From positions 319,116,452 to 319,180,451 of the forward strand of contig CM061141.1 in the NCBI GenBank assembly GCA_030789695.1: a DNA stretch of 64,000 bases, written 5' to 3'. A model generated the notes under the pieces. That model worked only from the letters and a program-made list of their open reading frames with translations. It did not search any database and was not told the DNA's origin. Shown here one piece after another: positions 1 through 11,940 of this stretch (within the stretch, counting starts at the first letter, position 1; every line of letters begins with the position of its first letter). Source of the DNA: Scilla litardierei. Taxonomy: Eukaryota; Streptophyta; Magnoliopsida; Asparagales; Asparagaceae. The translations under genes and the position numbers were made by a program.

Positions 1-232
1 TATACCACTGTTTTGGTTAACCGATTTAAATCCGGAATTTATTGGCGGCGTCCCTCTTCATCAAAAGCCACAACCCACCATATTCTTTGATAATTGCTAT
101 CTGCACCGCACATGTGGTGCAGGCTGTTTTTTTCCCCTAAATAGGAGTCAATTTTGTTTTGATGTGACATAAAGGCCCATTGAAATGATATTTTGTTTCT
201 CTAAACGAAAAAAGGACTACACCGCATTTTAT
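1..232 (-). repeat. Module A subunit, partial (left edge)
   Basis: This is a reverse-oriented module A subunit, cut by the window start. It contains the GCACCGCACATG hairpin region, the TGATGTGACATAAA spacer and the CACCGCATTTTAT half of the second hairpin. It then switches to body sequence at TTAT|CGGCTCC. The A and body sequences share TTAT at the joint, so the switch point is known only to within 4 bp. No gene is supported; short open frames here are repeat shadows. Confidence 0.85.
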
Positions 233-1529
233 CGGCTCCCTTGATAATTTGAAGGGGTAGCTGCAAAGAGCTTCAACCGTGACAAAATTTACTTCTGGGT
301 TTGTCCCTATTCAATCTTCCAAAGTAGTGACAAGCCAATAAACTCCTAAGCCATTTCCATCTTCATCATGATATAAGATGGTGACAAAAAACAAGGCAAA
401 AGTTTCCAAGCCAAGGACCAACAATTATTCCTGCAGATCTTGTCTATTATTCTTCATACTAAGGATATCCATTTCCTCCCCACCAAAAAGAACTCACAAA
501 TCTCTAATTGGATGTGCAAAGCAAAGTTATACTTTTCATCTCTTTGTATCCAGAATTCATAAGATTACATATTTTTTTTCCTAAACTATCATAACAGAGA
601 GTTTTATTACGACCCCTCCACAAGCGGTAAACCATTCCTAACATCAATTTGGTTCATCTCAAATATATGATACTTTTTTTTATTAAGAGATGTATGGATG
701 ACATTAACAAGAATAAGTGTTGCCTTTTAGGATCTCACTGTTTTGGTTTTGAAAGCTGAAGTATACAATAAATAATTAAAGTAATGGAGAGGAGATGTTA
801 GTGATGCTTACAAAACTATGTTCATGTGACGAGGTGCATAGTGACCGTCTCCTTTCCCAAGAAGAACTTTATTTTTACCGTCATTCCTGCGATATAATAT
901 AATAAATATATAGAACAAATAACACGAGTGAAATTGCTCTTACTCCGTGAACTGAAATAATCTGGAATGCACTTAAAAATCTTTCTTACAATGTGTTCTT
1001 TCTTAAAAAACAGATATTCTATTAATGTCCTGATTAAGGGTGGCTCTTTTTTATTGGTCTGGAAATGTAAATAACTTGTTTATTCCAATAATGTACCTGT
1101 TGGCTATATATATCCATTTTTTTTCAAAGATTTGATGCATTGAGAATGTATCGATTAGTTATGCATATTCCGAGGGTTAATTTATGCTCTTGGTATCATA
1201 CCACTATCGAATATTACAGTGTTCATACCTTTGCCAATCTCCTATATCACTTCCCCCTTCCAATCCAAGTCCTTTCCACAAAAGTTACAGATATCACATC
1301 AGTGAATTAATAAACTTGTTAATAATATGAGGAGTAAATTAGTTTTTGATGAATTATTCAAGTTGGACAAAAAATGTCAATAAACAATAAAATTCGTGGC
1401 TATACAGGACAAGAAACACAAGTTGAAACAAAGCTTCTATGGCTATACAGGACTTCGAATCTGACGTGTGTGTAAATTGTTCATGTCCGAACTAAGTAAA
1501 TGCACACCCTCTAAATGAGAGTTATTGCA
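231..1529 (-). repeat. Body module, distal part (copy 0)
   Basis: This is the distal (higher-coordinate) part of the body module, from the CTGCAAAGAGCTTCAACC segment to GAGAGTTATTGCA. It matches 20041-21330, 27230-28460 and 57910-59190 closely. It ends at a 5-bp microhomology (TTGCA) joint with module A. The minus strand holds degenerate exon-like pieces, here damaged by stops. The plus-strand open frames starting MVTKN recur in every copy only because the copies are nearly identical, and I do not regard them as genes. Confidence 0.88.
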
Positions 1530-3614
1530 GGTTCATTATATATATCTAGATGTAGAACGTAAGAAATAATAGGACCCAACTATCTGCACCGCATAAAATG
1601 TGGTGTAGTCCTTTTTTTCGTTTAGGGAAACAAAATATCATTTCAATAGGGTTTTATGTCACATCAAAACAAAATACCATTCTATTTAAGGGGAAAAAAG
1701 CAGCATGCACCGTTTGTGCGGTGCAGATAGCAATTATCAAAGAATATGGTGGGTGGGTGGTTTTTGATGAAGAGGGACCCGCAAATAAATTCCGGATTTA
1801 AATCGGTTAACAGAAAAAGAGGTATAATGAAGAGAGACGACCCCAAGAATTTGGTTTGTTTAGTCCCACATCGGGGTTATATTTTGCGGGAGAGAGCTGA
1901 GGACCGTTGGGCTATTGGGGTTGAGCTTTTTTGCGTTCTCCTCCATGTTGAAAGGTTTTGTTGGAAGGATGAAGGAATTAAAATAAACTCAATATGAAAT
2001 ATGAAGAATGAAGAATTCTCGCAGCAGTTTCTGTCATGTCTTTTCTCTTGCTGGTTCATTATATGTAACTAGATGCAGAACGGAAGAAAAAATAGAATCC
2101 AACTATCTGCACCGCATAAAATGCGGTGCAGACCTTTTTTTCGTTTAGGGAAACAAAATATCATTTCATTGGGATTTTATGTCACATCAAAACAAAATAA
2201 CATTCTATTTAAGGGGGAAAAAGCAGCATGCACCGCTTGTGCGGTGCAGATGGCAATTATTAAAGAATATGGTGTGTGGGTTTCTTTTGATGAAGAGGGA
2301 CGTCGTCAATAAATTCCGGATTTAAATCGGTTAACAGAAACATGTGTATAATGAAGAGGGACGCCGCCAAGAATTTGGTTTGTTTAGTCCCCACATCGGG
2401 GTTATAATTAGTACTGTGCTTTAAATGCGTTACTTTTGGGAGCACATAACATAGTTGACGACGCGCCAGCCCAGCGGTCCTTGAAGGACAGGATAGAAGC
2501 TGCTGCGGAGAATTCTTCATTCTTCATATTTCATATTGAGTTTATTTTAATTCTTTTATCCTTCCAACATAACCTTTCAATATGGAGGAGAAGGCGAAAA
2601 AGGTTAATCCCAATAGCCCAACGGCCCTAGTCTCTCTCCCGCAAACATAATCTCAGCTCAACTATGTTATATGCTCTCAAGCGTAACGTATTTAAAGAAC
2701 GGTACTAATTATAACCACGATGTGGAACTAAACAAACCAAATTCTTGGCGATGTCCCTCTTCATTATACCCCTGTTTCTGCTAACCGATTTAAATCCTGA
2801 ATTTATTGGCGGCGTCCCTCTTCATCAAAAGCCACACAACCACCATATTCTTTGATAATTGCTATCTGCACCGCACATGCGGTGTAGGCTGCTTTTTCCC
2901 CTTAAATAGAATGGTATTTTGTTTTGATGTGACATAAAAACATATTAAAATGATATTTTGTTTACCGAAATGGAAAAAGGACTGCACCGCATTTTATGCG
3001 GTACTGATAGTTGGGTTTTATTCTTTTCTCCGTTCTGCATCTAGATATATATAATGAACTTGCAAGAGAAGGACATGACAGAAGCTGTTGCGAGAATTCT
3101 TCATTCTTCATATTCCTTATTGAGTTTATTTTAATTTCTTCATCCTTCCAACAAAACCTTTCAACATGGAGGAGAAGGCAAAAAAGGTCAATCCCAATAC
3201 CCCAACGGCCCTCAGCTCTCTCCCGCAAAATATAACTCTGATGTGGGACTAAACAAACCAAATTCTTGGCGGCGTCCCTCTTCATTATACCCTTATTTCT
3301 GTTAACCGATTTAAATCTGGAATTTATTGGCGGCGTCCCGTTTCATCAAAAGCCACCCATCCACCATATTCTTTGATAATTGCTATCTGCACCGCACATG
3401 CGGTGCATTCTGCTTTTTTCCCTTAAATAGAATGGTATTTTGTTTGGATGTGTTTTAAAGCATATTGAAATGATATTTTGTTTCCCTAAACGAAAAAAGG
3501 ACTACCGCATTTTATGCGTTGCATATAGTTGGGTCCTATTATTTCTTATGTTCTGCATCTAGATATATATAATGAACCTGCAAGAGAAAGGACATGACAG
3601 AAGCTGCTGCAAGA
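1530..3614. repeat. Module A inverted array 1
   Basis: This holds about four ~520-bp subunits: forward copies near 1530 and 2010, then reverse copies running to 3614. Each subunit contains the TTTAGTCCCACATCGG segment, a (T/C)TCCTCCATGTTGAAAGG segment and a MITE-like cassette with GCACCGCATAAAATGCGGTGC and GCACCGCATGTGCGGTGC hairpins. Forward and reverse halves meet near the imperfect palindrome GTCCTTGAAGGAC at about 2480. The two halves could pair as a ~1-kb-arm hairpin if transcribed through. Confidence 0.88.
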
Positions 3615-4012
3615 ATTGGACATTAGCCACAGACAATTCCGTGGCTAATTTACATTAGCCACGGATTTTTAGAAATTCTGTGGCTAATAGTCCGTGACGG
3701 AAAGTGGCGTAGCTAATGCAAAAAATTCGGTGGCAAACGAAAAACGGTTCGTGGCAGATATATTAGCCACAGACTATTAGCCACGGACGTCCGTGGCTAA
3801 TGTGATTCATTTGACAACGGAAAAAATGTCCTCATTAGCACGTAATGTGCCGTGTCAAAAAAAAAGTAGCTAATGCGTATTAGCCACGGAAATTCCGTGG
3901 TTAATGTCGAGTATTAACGACAGACTAGCTTGTGGCTAGTGATTAATAGCCACGGCCTGTCTTCCAGATTGGCCGTGGCTAATGAACTTAAGACGGCCAA
4001 TCCGTGGCTAAT
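3615..4012 (+). repeat. Module B, copy 1 (GCCACGGA-motif block)
   Basis: This block begins ATTGGACATTAGCC and ends ATCCGTGGCTAAT. It holds about twenty GCCACGG / CCGTGGC motifs in both orientations, including a perfect 26-bp palindrome at 3776-3801 (two half-sites ATTAGCCACGGAC head to head) and a near-perfect hairpin at about 3889-3913. The composition resembles the subterminal arrays of plant CACTA-type DNA transposons, but no CACTA terminus is present. Confidence 0.9.
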
Positions 4013-5925
4013 TTTTTAATTTTTTTTTAAAAATTAACAAAACGAAAATAAAGCGACCCAAACATATTTACAGCGTATTTATATTTTTCATCAGTGCTGA
4101 GCTTCTTGGAAAAAAGAATTGCCTAGCTTGAAAAATAAATAAATTAAAATAAACACAGAAAGAATAGAAAAATAAATTGACATATCACACTTCAAAAAAA
4201 CATTCTCTCAGCTTTCATTTTATTGGTTTTACAAAAATGTAATTATCTTCCAAGTTACAATTTCAATACCCTGACCATGAAATACATGTAATAGCTCTAT
4301 CTCACTTCTCTGATGTCATATGTAACAAGGCAAGATCTACGTCGATCACAAGTCTTAAAATGAGTTGAAATGGTCAACTTTTTGAGATGACTAGTAGAAA
4401 TCAGTAGGTTTTCCGACCTTTACATTCAGTTCTGCAAGTAATTGATGATAGCATTCTTCTGCCAACTCTTAAAGCTCCTGCACCAGAGCGAATCTCAGCC
4501 GTTAGCAAATCAATCAACCTAACTAACGAGGGGCGAATAGTGAAGCTAAAGCACATGACAGGAAACATAAGTTGAAACAAAGCTTCAATGGCTATATAGG
4601 ACTTGGGATCTGATGTGTGTAAATTGTTCATGACCGAATTAAGTGAATGCACACCCTCTAAAAAAGAGAGTTATTGCAACAGTCTAAAAGGATTCCTAAA
4701 ATATTTGATGTTTAATGCGACAAAAGCAGAAACAAATTGCGATCAGGGTTCATGGGTTTCACATTAGATCCATCAAAGAATAATTCAACATGATCTATAT
4801 ACACATACAAGGGAATAATGGGCACCATGTTCTCTACACCTTAATCTCATAATAAGATACAGGGTCAACTAGAGCCCAAGTTCATGCAAAGATAGATCAT
4901 GTCCCCAAAAGCCACAACACAACAGGTTTAGAACATTGGCTAGTAAAATTTTTCTTCATACAGCGTATCATGTCCATGAATACCACAATACAACATGTTT
5001 AAAACATTGGCCACTAAAAGTTTTCTTCGTATAAATAGGCTTCCTTCAACTTTATAGGTGGAAGATTATGTTAGTTTCATGGACGTACTTCCTACTGCTT
5101 AGGAACTAGATGCTATGATACATGCATGAATGTAAAATAAATAGTGGAGAATGATCATGGTAGATCATGCATCTGTAGGGTAAATTTAATTTAGGAATTC
5201 ATGCAAGATATATATTCTTGATAATAAACAACGGTGTGAACTTTCAAAAAGTATGAATGAAAAATTGCACCATGAACCGGATGGAAGTTATGGTATTATT
5301 ACCATAAGTAATATAAAATACAAGATAAGTTTCATGTAAGTTGATTATTATATAGGTGGCCCAGGGAGATTCATTCTCGATGTCAGTATAAAATGTGAAG
5401 GAAATAACAGAATAATCATCTTGCTGATATGTATATCTTATTACAAAGACAACTAATCAGGATTCAATAAATTTTAGAATCCAAACCATAATCTGCTTCA
5501 GGTCCTTTCACATGGTAGTCAGAATTCTTATATATCGAGATATTGGTAATCCTGGCAAGCAGGATATTTCCCTTATAGCTTTGTCTTTGTACAAGTTCAA
5601 GCACTTGCTCGCACACGCGTGCAGACACAAACACACAGACACACACACACACACGGAAATCCAAAAGTTGCACCAAGAAGAAAAACGTACTTTTGGTCAA
5701 GGTGTGCAATTATTTCTCCTCCTGGAAAAGCCAATCTAGTTGCCTCATGCATCTTTGATTGATTGCTTCCATGTTCCACCAATGTCATTCTGATGGCCAT
5801 CTCCTTTATTCTGCTTAGTATCTTCCATTGGCAAGGAATACCCTGATAACAAGTGGCCCACCCGAACACCATCCTTCCTATTTTTTGAACAAGATGAAAC
5901 AGAATTTTATTTAAAAATGCTCATG
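4013..5925 (-). repeat. Body module, proximal part only (copy 1)
   Basis: This is the proximal half of the body, from TTTTTTAAAAATTAAC to AAATGCTCATGT, where a 6-bp microhomology (TCATGT) joins it to module A. The distal half is missing. On the minus strand it carries the same exon-like segments as the copy at 49630-52135, including the E-L-stop-E-L-A-E-E exon near 4432-4494. An 83-residue minus-strand frame at 4401-4652 is open in several copies but runs in another frame from that exon. A CA-repeat microsatellite lies at about 5630-5653. Confidence 0.88.
5630..5653. repeat. CA/GT microsatellite inside the body
   Basis: An imperfect ACAC run sits inside the body module and recurs in each copy (near 10029-10062, 13556-13592, 26049-26082 and 51235-51275) with different repeat numbers. 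On the minus strand it yields cysteine-valine runs, which are artefacts of the repeat. Confidence 0.9.
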
Positions 5926-8020
5926 TCCTTCCTCTTGCAGGTTCATTATATATATCTAGATGCAGAACGTAAGAAATAATAGGACCCAACTATCTGCACC
6001 GCATAAAATGTGGTGTAGTCCTTTTTTTCGTTTAGGGAAACAAAATATCAATTCTATAGGTTTTTATGTCACATCAAAACAAAATGTCATTCTATTTAAG
6101 AGAAAAAAGCAGCCTGCACCGCATGTGCGATGCAGATAGCAATTATCAAAGGATATGGTGTGTGGGTGGCTTTTAATGAAGAGGGACGCCGTCAATAAAT
6201 TCAAGATTTAAATCGGTTAACAGAAAAAGAGGTATAATGAAGAGAGACGGCCCCAAGAATTTGGTTTGTTTAGTCCCACACCGGGGTTATATTTTGCGGG
6301 AGAGAGCTGAGGGCCGTTGGGCTATTGGGGTTGAGCTTTTTTGCGTTCTCCTCCATGTTGAAAGGTTTTGTTGGAAGGATGAAGAAATTAAAATAAACTC
6401 AATATGAAATATGAAGAATGAAGAATTCTCGCAGCAGCTTCTGTCCTGTCTTTTCTCTTGCTGGTTCATTATATGTAACTAGATGCAGAACGGAAGAAAT
6501 AGAATACAACTCTCTGCATCGCATAAAATGCGGTGCAGTCCTTTTTTCGTTTAGGGAAACAAAATATCATTTCATTGGGATTTTATGTCACATCAAAACA
6601 AAATACCATTCTAATTAAAGGTAAAAAAGCCGCATGCACCGCATGTGCGGTGCAGATAGCAATTATCAAAGAATATGGTGGGTGGGTGGCTTTTGATGAA
6701 GAGAGACGTCGCCAATAAATTTCGGATTTAAATCGGTTAACAGAAACATGTGTATAATGAAGAGGGACGCCGCCAAGAATTTGGTTTGTTTAGTCCCCAC
6801 ATCGGGGTTATAATTAGTACTGTGCTTTAAATACGTTACTTTTTGGAGCACATAACATAGTTGACGACGCGCCAGCCCATCGGTCCTTGAAGGACAGGAC
6901 AGAAGCTGCTGCGGAGAATTCTTCATTCTTCATATTTCATATTGAGTTTATTTTAATTCCTTTATCCTTCCAACATAACCTTTCAACATGGAGGAGAAGG
7001 CGAAAAAGGCAATTCCAATAGCCCAACGGCCCTCGTCTCTCTCCCGCAAACATAGTCTCAGCTCAACTATGTTATATGCTCTCAAGCGTAACATATTTAA
7101 AGCACGGTACTAATTACAACCACGATGTGGAACTAAACAAACCAAATTCTTGGCGATGTCCCTCTTCATTATACCACTGTTTCTGCTAACCGATTTAAAT
7201 CCTGAATTTATTGGCGGCGTCCCTCTTCATCAAAAGCCACCCACCCACCATATTCTTTGATAATTGCTATCTGCACCGCACATGCGGTGTAGGCTGCTTT
7301 TTCCACTTAAATAGAATGGTATTTTGTTTTGATGTGTCATAAAAGCATATTGAAATAATATTTTGTTTACCTAAACGGAAAAAGGACTGCACCGCATTTT
7401 ATGCGGTACTGATAGTTGGGTTCTATTCTTTTTTCCGTTCTGCATCTAGATATATATAATGAACTTGCAAGAGAAGGACATGACAGAAGCTGCTACGAGA
7501 ATTCTTCATTCTTCATATTTCTTATTGAGTTTATTTTAATTTCTTTATCATTCCAACAAAACCTTTCAACATGGAGGAGAAGGCAAAAAAGGTCAATCCC
7601 AATACTCCAACGGCCCTCAGCTCTCTCCCGCAAAATATAACTCTGATGTGGTACTAAACAAACCAAATTCTTGGCGGCGTCCATCTTCATTATACCCTTG
7701 TTTCTGTTAACCGATTTACATCCGGAATTTATTGGCGGCGTCCCGTTTCATCAAAAGCCACCCATCCACCATATTCTTTGATAATTGCTATCTGCACCGC
7801 ACATGCGGTGCATTCTACTTTTTTCCCTTTAATAGAATGGTATTTTGTTTGGATGTGACATAAAAGTCTATTGAAATGATATTTTGTTTTCCTAAACGAA
7901 AAAAGGACCACCGCATTTTATGTGTTGCATATAGTTGGGTCATTTTATTTCTTATGTTCTCCATCTAGATATATATAATGAACCTACAAGAGGAAGGACA
8001 TGACAGAAGCTGCTGCGAGA
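5926..8020. repeat. Module A inverted array 2
   Basis: This holds two forward and two reverse ~520-bp subunits. It is nearly identical to the array at 21953-24047, with a constant offset of 16027 bp. Hairpin cassettes lie near 5993-6137, 6515-6655, 7272-7411 and 7792-7930. The subunit sequence TTGGTTTGTTTAGTCCCACATC looks like debris from a small mobile element or LTR, but I could not assign a family. Confidence 0.88.
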
Positions 8021-8419
8021 ATTGGACATTAGCCACGGACAATTCCGTGGCTAATTTACATTAGCCACGGATTTTTAGAAATTCCGTGGCTAATAGTCCG
8101 TGACGGAAAGTGGCGTAGCTAATGCAAAAAAATCGGTGGCAAATGAAAGACGGTTTGTGGCAGATATATTAGCCACAGACTATTAGCCACGGACGTCCGT
8201 GGCTAATGTGATTCATTTGACAACGGAAAAAATGTCCTCATTAGCACGTAATGTGCCGTGTCAAAAAAAAAAGTATCTAATGCGTATTAGCCACGGAAAT
8301 TCCGTGGTTAATGTCGAGTATTAACGACAGACTAGCTTGTGGCTAGTGATTAATAGCCACGGCCTGTCTTCCAGATTGGCCGTGGCTAATGAACTTAAGA
8401 CGGCCAATCCGTGGCTAAT
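8021..8419 (+). repeat. Module B, copy 2
   Basis: This matches copy 1 with a few substitutions. The perfect palindrome of two ATTAGCCACGGAC half-sites is at 8182-8207. Confidence 0.9.
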
Positions 8420-11400
8420 TTTTTAATTTTTTTTAAAAAATTAACAAAACGAAAATAAAGCGACCCAAACATATTTACAGCGTATTTATATTTTTCATCA
8501 GTGCTGAGCTTCTTGGAAAAAAGAATTGCCTAGCTTGAAAAATAAATAAATTAAAATAAACACAGAAAGAATAGAAAAATAAATTGACATATCACACTTC
8601 AAAAAAACATTCTCTCAGCTTTCATTTTATTGGTTTTACAAAAATGTAATTATCTTCCAAGTTACAATTTCAATACCCTGACCATGAAATACATGTAATA
8701 GCTCTATCTGACTTCTCTGATGTCATATGTAACAAGGCAAGATCTACGTCGATAACAAGTCTTAAAATGAGTTGAAATGGTCAACTTTTTGAGATGACTA
8801 GTAGAAATCAGTAGGTTTTCCGACCTTTACATTCAGTTCTGCAAGTAATTGATGATAGCATTCTTCTGCCAACTCTTAAAGCTCCTGCACCAGAGCGAAT
8901 CTCAGCCGTTAGCAAATCAATCAACCTAACTAACGAGGGGCGAATAGTGAAGCTAAAGCACATGACAGGAAACATAAGTTGAAACAAAGATTCAATGGCT
9001 ATATAGGACTTGGGATCTGATGTGTGTAAATTGTTCATGACCGAATTAAGTGAATGCACACCCTCTAAAAAAGAGAGTTATTGCAACAGTCTAAAAGGAT
9101 TCCTTAAATATTTGATCTTCCATGTGACAAAAGCAGAAACAAATTGCGATCAGGGTTCATGGGTTTCACATTAGATCCATCAAAGAATAATTCAACATGA
9201 TCTATATACACATACAAGGGAATAATGGGCACCATGTTCTCTACATCTTAATCTCATAATAAGATACAGAGTCAACTAGAGCCCAAGTTCATGCAAAGAT
9301 AGATCATGTCCCCAAAAGCCACAACACAACAGGTTTAGAACATTGGCCAGTAAAATTTTTCTTCATACAACGTATCATGTCCATGAATACCACAATACAA
9401 CCTGTTTAAAACATTGGCCACTAAAAGTTTTCTTCGTATAAATCGGCTTCCATCAACTTTATAGGTGGAAGATTATGTTAGTTTCATAGACGTACTTCCT
9501 ACTGCTTAGGAAATAGATGCTATGATACATGCATGAATGTAAAATAAATAGTGGAGAATGATCATGGTAGATCATGCATCTGTAGGGTAAATTTAATTTA
9601 GGAATTCATGCAAGATATATATTCTTGATAATAAACAACGGTGTGAACTTTCAAAAAGTATGAATGAAAAATTGCACCATGAACCGGATGGAAGTTATGG
9701 TATTATTATCATAAGTAATATAAAATACAAGATAAGTTTCATGTAAGTTGATTGTTATATAGGGGGGCCCGGGAGATTCATTCTCTATGCCAGTATAAAA
9801 TGTGAAGGAAATAACAGAACGATCATCTTGCTAATATGTATATCTTATTGCAAACACAACTAATCAGGATTCAATAAAATTTTAGAATCCAAACCATTAT
9901 CTGCTTCAGGTCCTTTCACATGGTAGTCAGAATTCTTATATATCGAGATATTGGTAATCCTGGCAAGCAGGATATTTCCCTTATAGCTTTGTCTTTGTAC
10001 ACGTTCAAGCACATGCTCGCACACGTGTGCAGACACAAACACACAGACACACACACACACATGGAAATCCAAAAGTTGCACTAAGAAGAAAAACTTACTT
10101 TTGGTCAAGGTGTGCAATTATTTCTCCTCCTGGAAAAGCCAATCTAGTAGCCTCTTATGCAACTTTGATTGATTGCTTCCATGTTCCACCAATGTCATTC
10201 TGATGGCCATCTCCTTTATTCTGCTTAGTATCTTCCATTGGCAAGGAATACCCTGATAACAAGTGGCCCACCCACCCAAACACCATCCTTCCCGATTTTT
10301 TGAACAAGATGAAACAGAATTTTATTTAAAAATGCTCATGTTCTCAATTCTTGCAATGCAGCAGAATATACATCATTACTTGATTTAAAATGGATTGATA
10401 GCATGGCAATACTACAAGGGCACAAATCTAGCCCATAAAAACTGATAAATTTTTTTATTTGGACTCGTAAGTGTGAAATATACACATCACTACTCTAACA
10501 AATGCGAAAAGGAGGTAATTGATACATCATTTAGTACATGGAGAAGGCGATAAATCATATAACTCCCATATCCAATTAGCACTGTAAATTTTAATATGGG
10601 ACTTCATATCCCCAACTAACAGTACATGTTAAAATAATATTAGGTTCGACATCTAAATGCCAAAAAAATTCTAAATGAACCACATGATGAAATAGTTACG
10701 GAATGATTTGCTTATGAAGCATATTAGTTGAGTAACTACGGTGAGCTGGCCTTTTAAAGAAGGGGGTATTGCAAGTATGCAACTTTAAGGGGTGGAAAAT
10801 TTCAAGTGGAATGAACATATTTAGGGAAACAAGTGGAATGAACATATTTAGGGACAAATCCCTTGCTGGCTTAGTGAACTAGTTATTTGAAGCCATATGC
10901 TTTACTGGAGTGCCTAAATATTATAATATTGAAAGTGGCTGACATAAAAAAAACATAGAATCCAAGCCAGTTAGTTGTGTAGAAGCCTTGCTTCGTTATG
11001 ACTCTAGCTTTTACATGTACAAAATTAGCATGGTTAACAATTTGATTCATATATGTAGCAAAAGTCTTTACAGGCGACAAAATATCCAATCCATGTAAAA
11101 TAGACATCAGTCATATGTAGAAGAGGAAGAAGAGATGGCAGTCATCTTCTCCACGTCTTCTAAGTTATAACCTAGTACAAAGCACTTGTTATCAGCTCCG
11201 TTGATACTTTGAAGGGTTAGCTGCAAAGAGCTTCAACCGTGACAAAATTTACTTCTCGGTTTGTCCCTGTTCAATCTTCCAAAGTAGTGACAAGCCGATA
11301 AACTCCTAAGCCATTTCCATCTTCATCATGATATAAGATGGTGACAAAAAACGAGGCAAAAGTTTCCAAGCCAAGGACCAACAATTATTCCTGCAGATCT

Positions 11401-11434
11401 TGTCTATTATTCTGCATACTAAGGATATCCATTT
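8420..11434 (-). repeat. Body module, copy 2 (proximal plus part of distal)
   Basis: The proximal part is complete and the distal part runs to GGATATCCATTT. There a 5-bp microhomology (CATTT) joins it to a short module A remnant. Minus-strand exon-like segments include the one beginning L-D-I-L-S-P-V-K-T-F near 10990-11095. A variant run of G and C near 9763-9773 is shared with the copy at 25793-25803, marking these two as sister copies. Confidence 0.88.
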
Positions 11435-11536
11435 TATGCGTTGCATATAGCTGGGTCCTATTATTTCTTATGTTCTGCATCTAGATATATATAATGAACC
11501 TGCAAGAGGAAGGACATGACAGAAGCTGCTGCGAGA
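11435..11536 (-). repeat. Module A remnant (102 bp)
   Basis: Only the last part of a reverse subunit remains, from TTATGCGTTGCATATAG through ATATATAATGAACCTGCAAGAGG to CTGCTGCGAG. It links a truncated body directly to the next module B. Confidence 0.85.
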
Positions 11537-11940
11537 ATTGGACATTAGCCACGGACAATTCCGTGGCTGATTTACATTAGCCACGAATTTTTAGAAATTC
11601 CGTGGCTAATCGTCCGTGACGAAAAGTGGCGTAGCTATTGCAAAAAATTCGGTGGCAAACGAAAGACGGTCCGTGGCAGATATATTAGCCACAGACTGTT
11701 AGCCATGGACGTCCGTGGCTAATGTGATTCATTTGACAACGGAAAAAATGTCCTCATTAACACGGAATGGGCCGTGTCAAAAAACAAATATGTAGCTAAT
11801 GCGTATTAGTCACGGAAATTCCGTGGCTAATGTCGAGTATTAATGACAGACTAGCTTGTGGCTAGTGATCAATAGCCACGGCCTGTCTTCCAGATTGGCC
11901 GTGGCTAATGAACTTAAGACACGGCCAATCCGTGGCTAAT
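11537..11940 (+). repeat. Module B, copy 3
   Basis: Same motif block as the other B copies, starting ATTGGACATTAGCC. The central palindrome is damaged (TTAGCCATGGAC on one side). It retains the full ACACGGCCAATCCGTGGCTAAT end. Confidence 0.9.

Noticed and set aside
378..584. Plus-strand frame starting M-V-T-K-N repeated in many body copies
   Set aside because: It is open in several copies only because they are nearly identical. The minus strand carries better exon signals, and the composition is that of intron DNA.
4401..4652. 83-residue minus-strand frame conserved in four body copies
   Set aside because: Part of it covers the exon-like segment in a different frame. Conservation between recent duplicates is not evidence of selection.
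5464..5872. Minus-strand frames with Cys-Val runs
   Set aside because: The runs come from the GT microsatellite; only the segment upstream of it looks like an exon, and in another frame.
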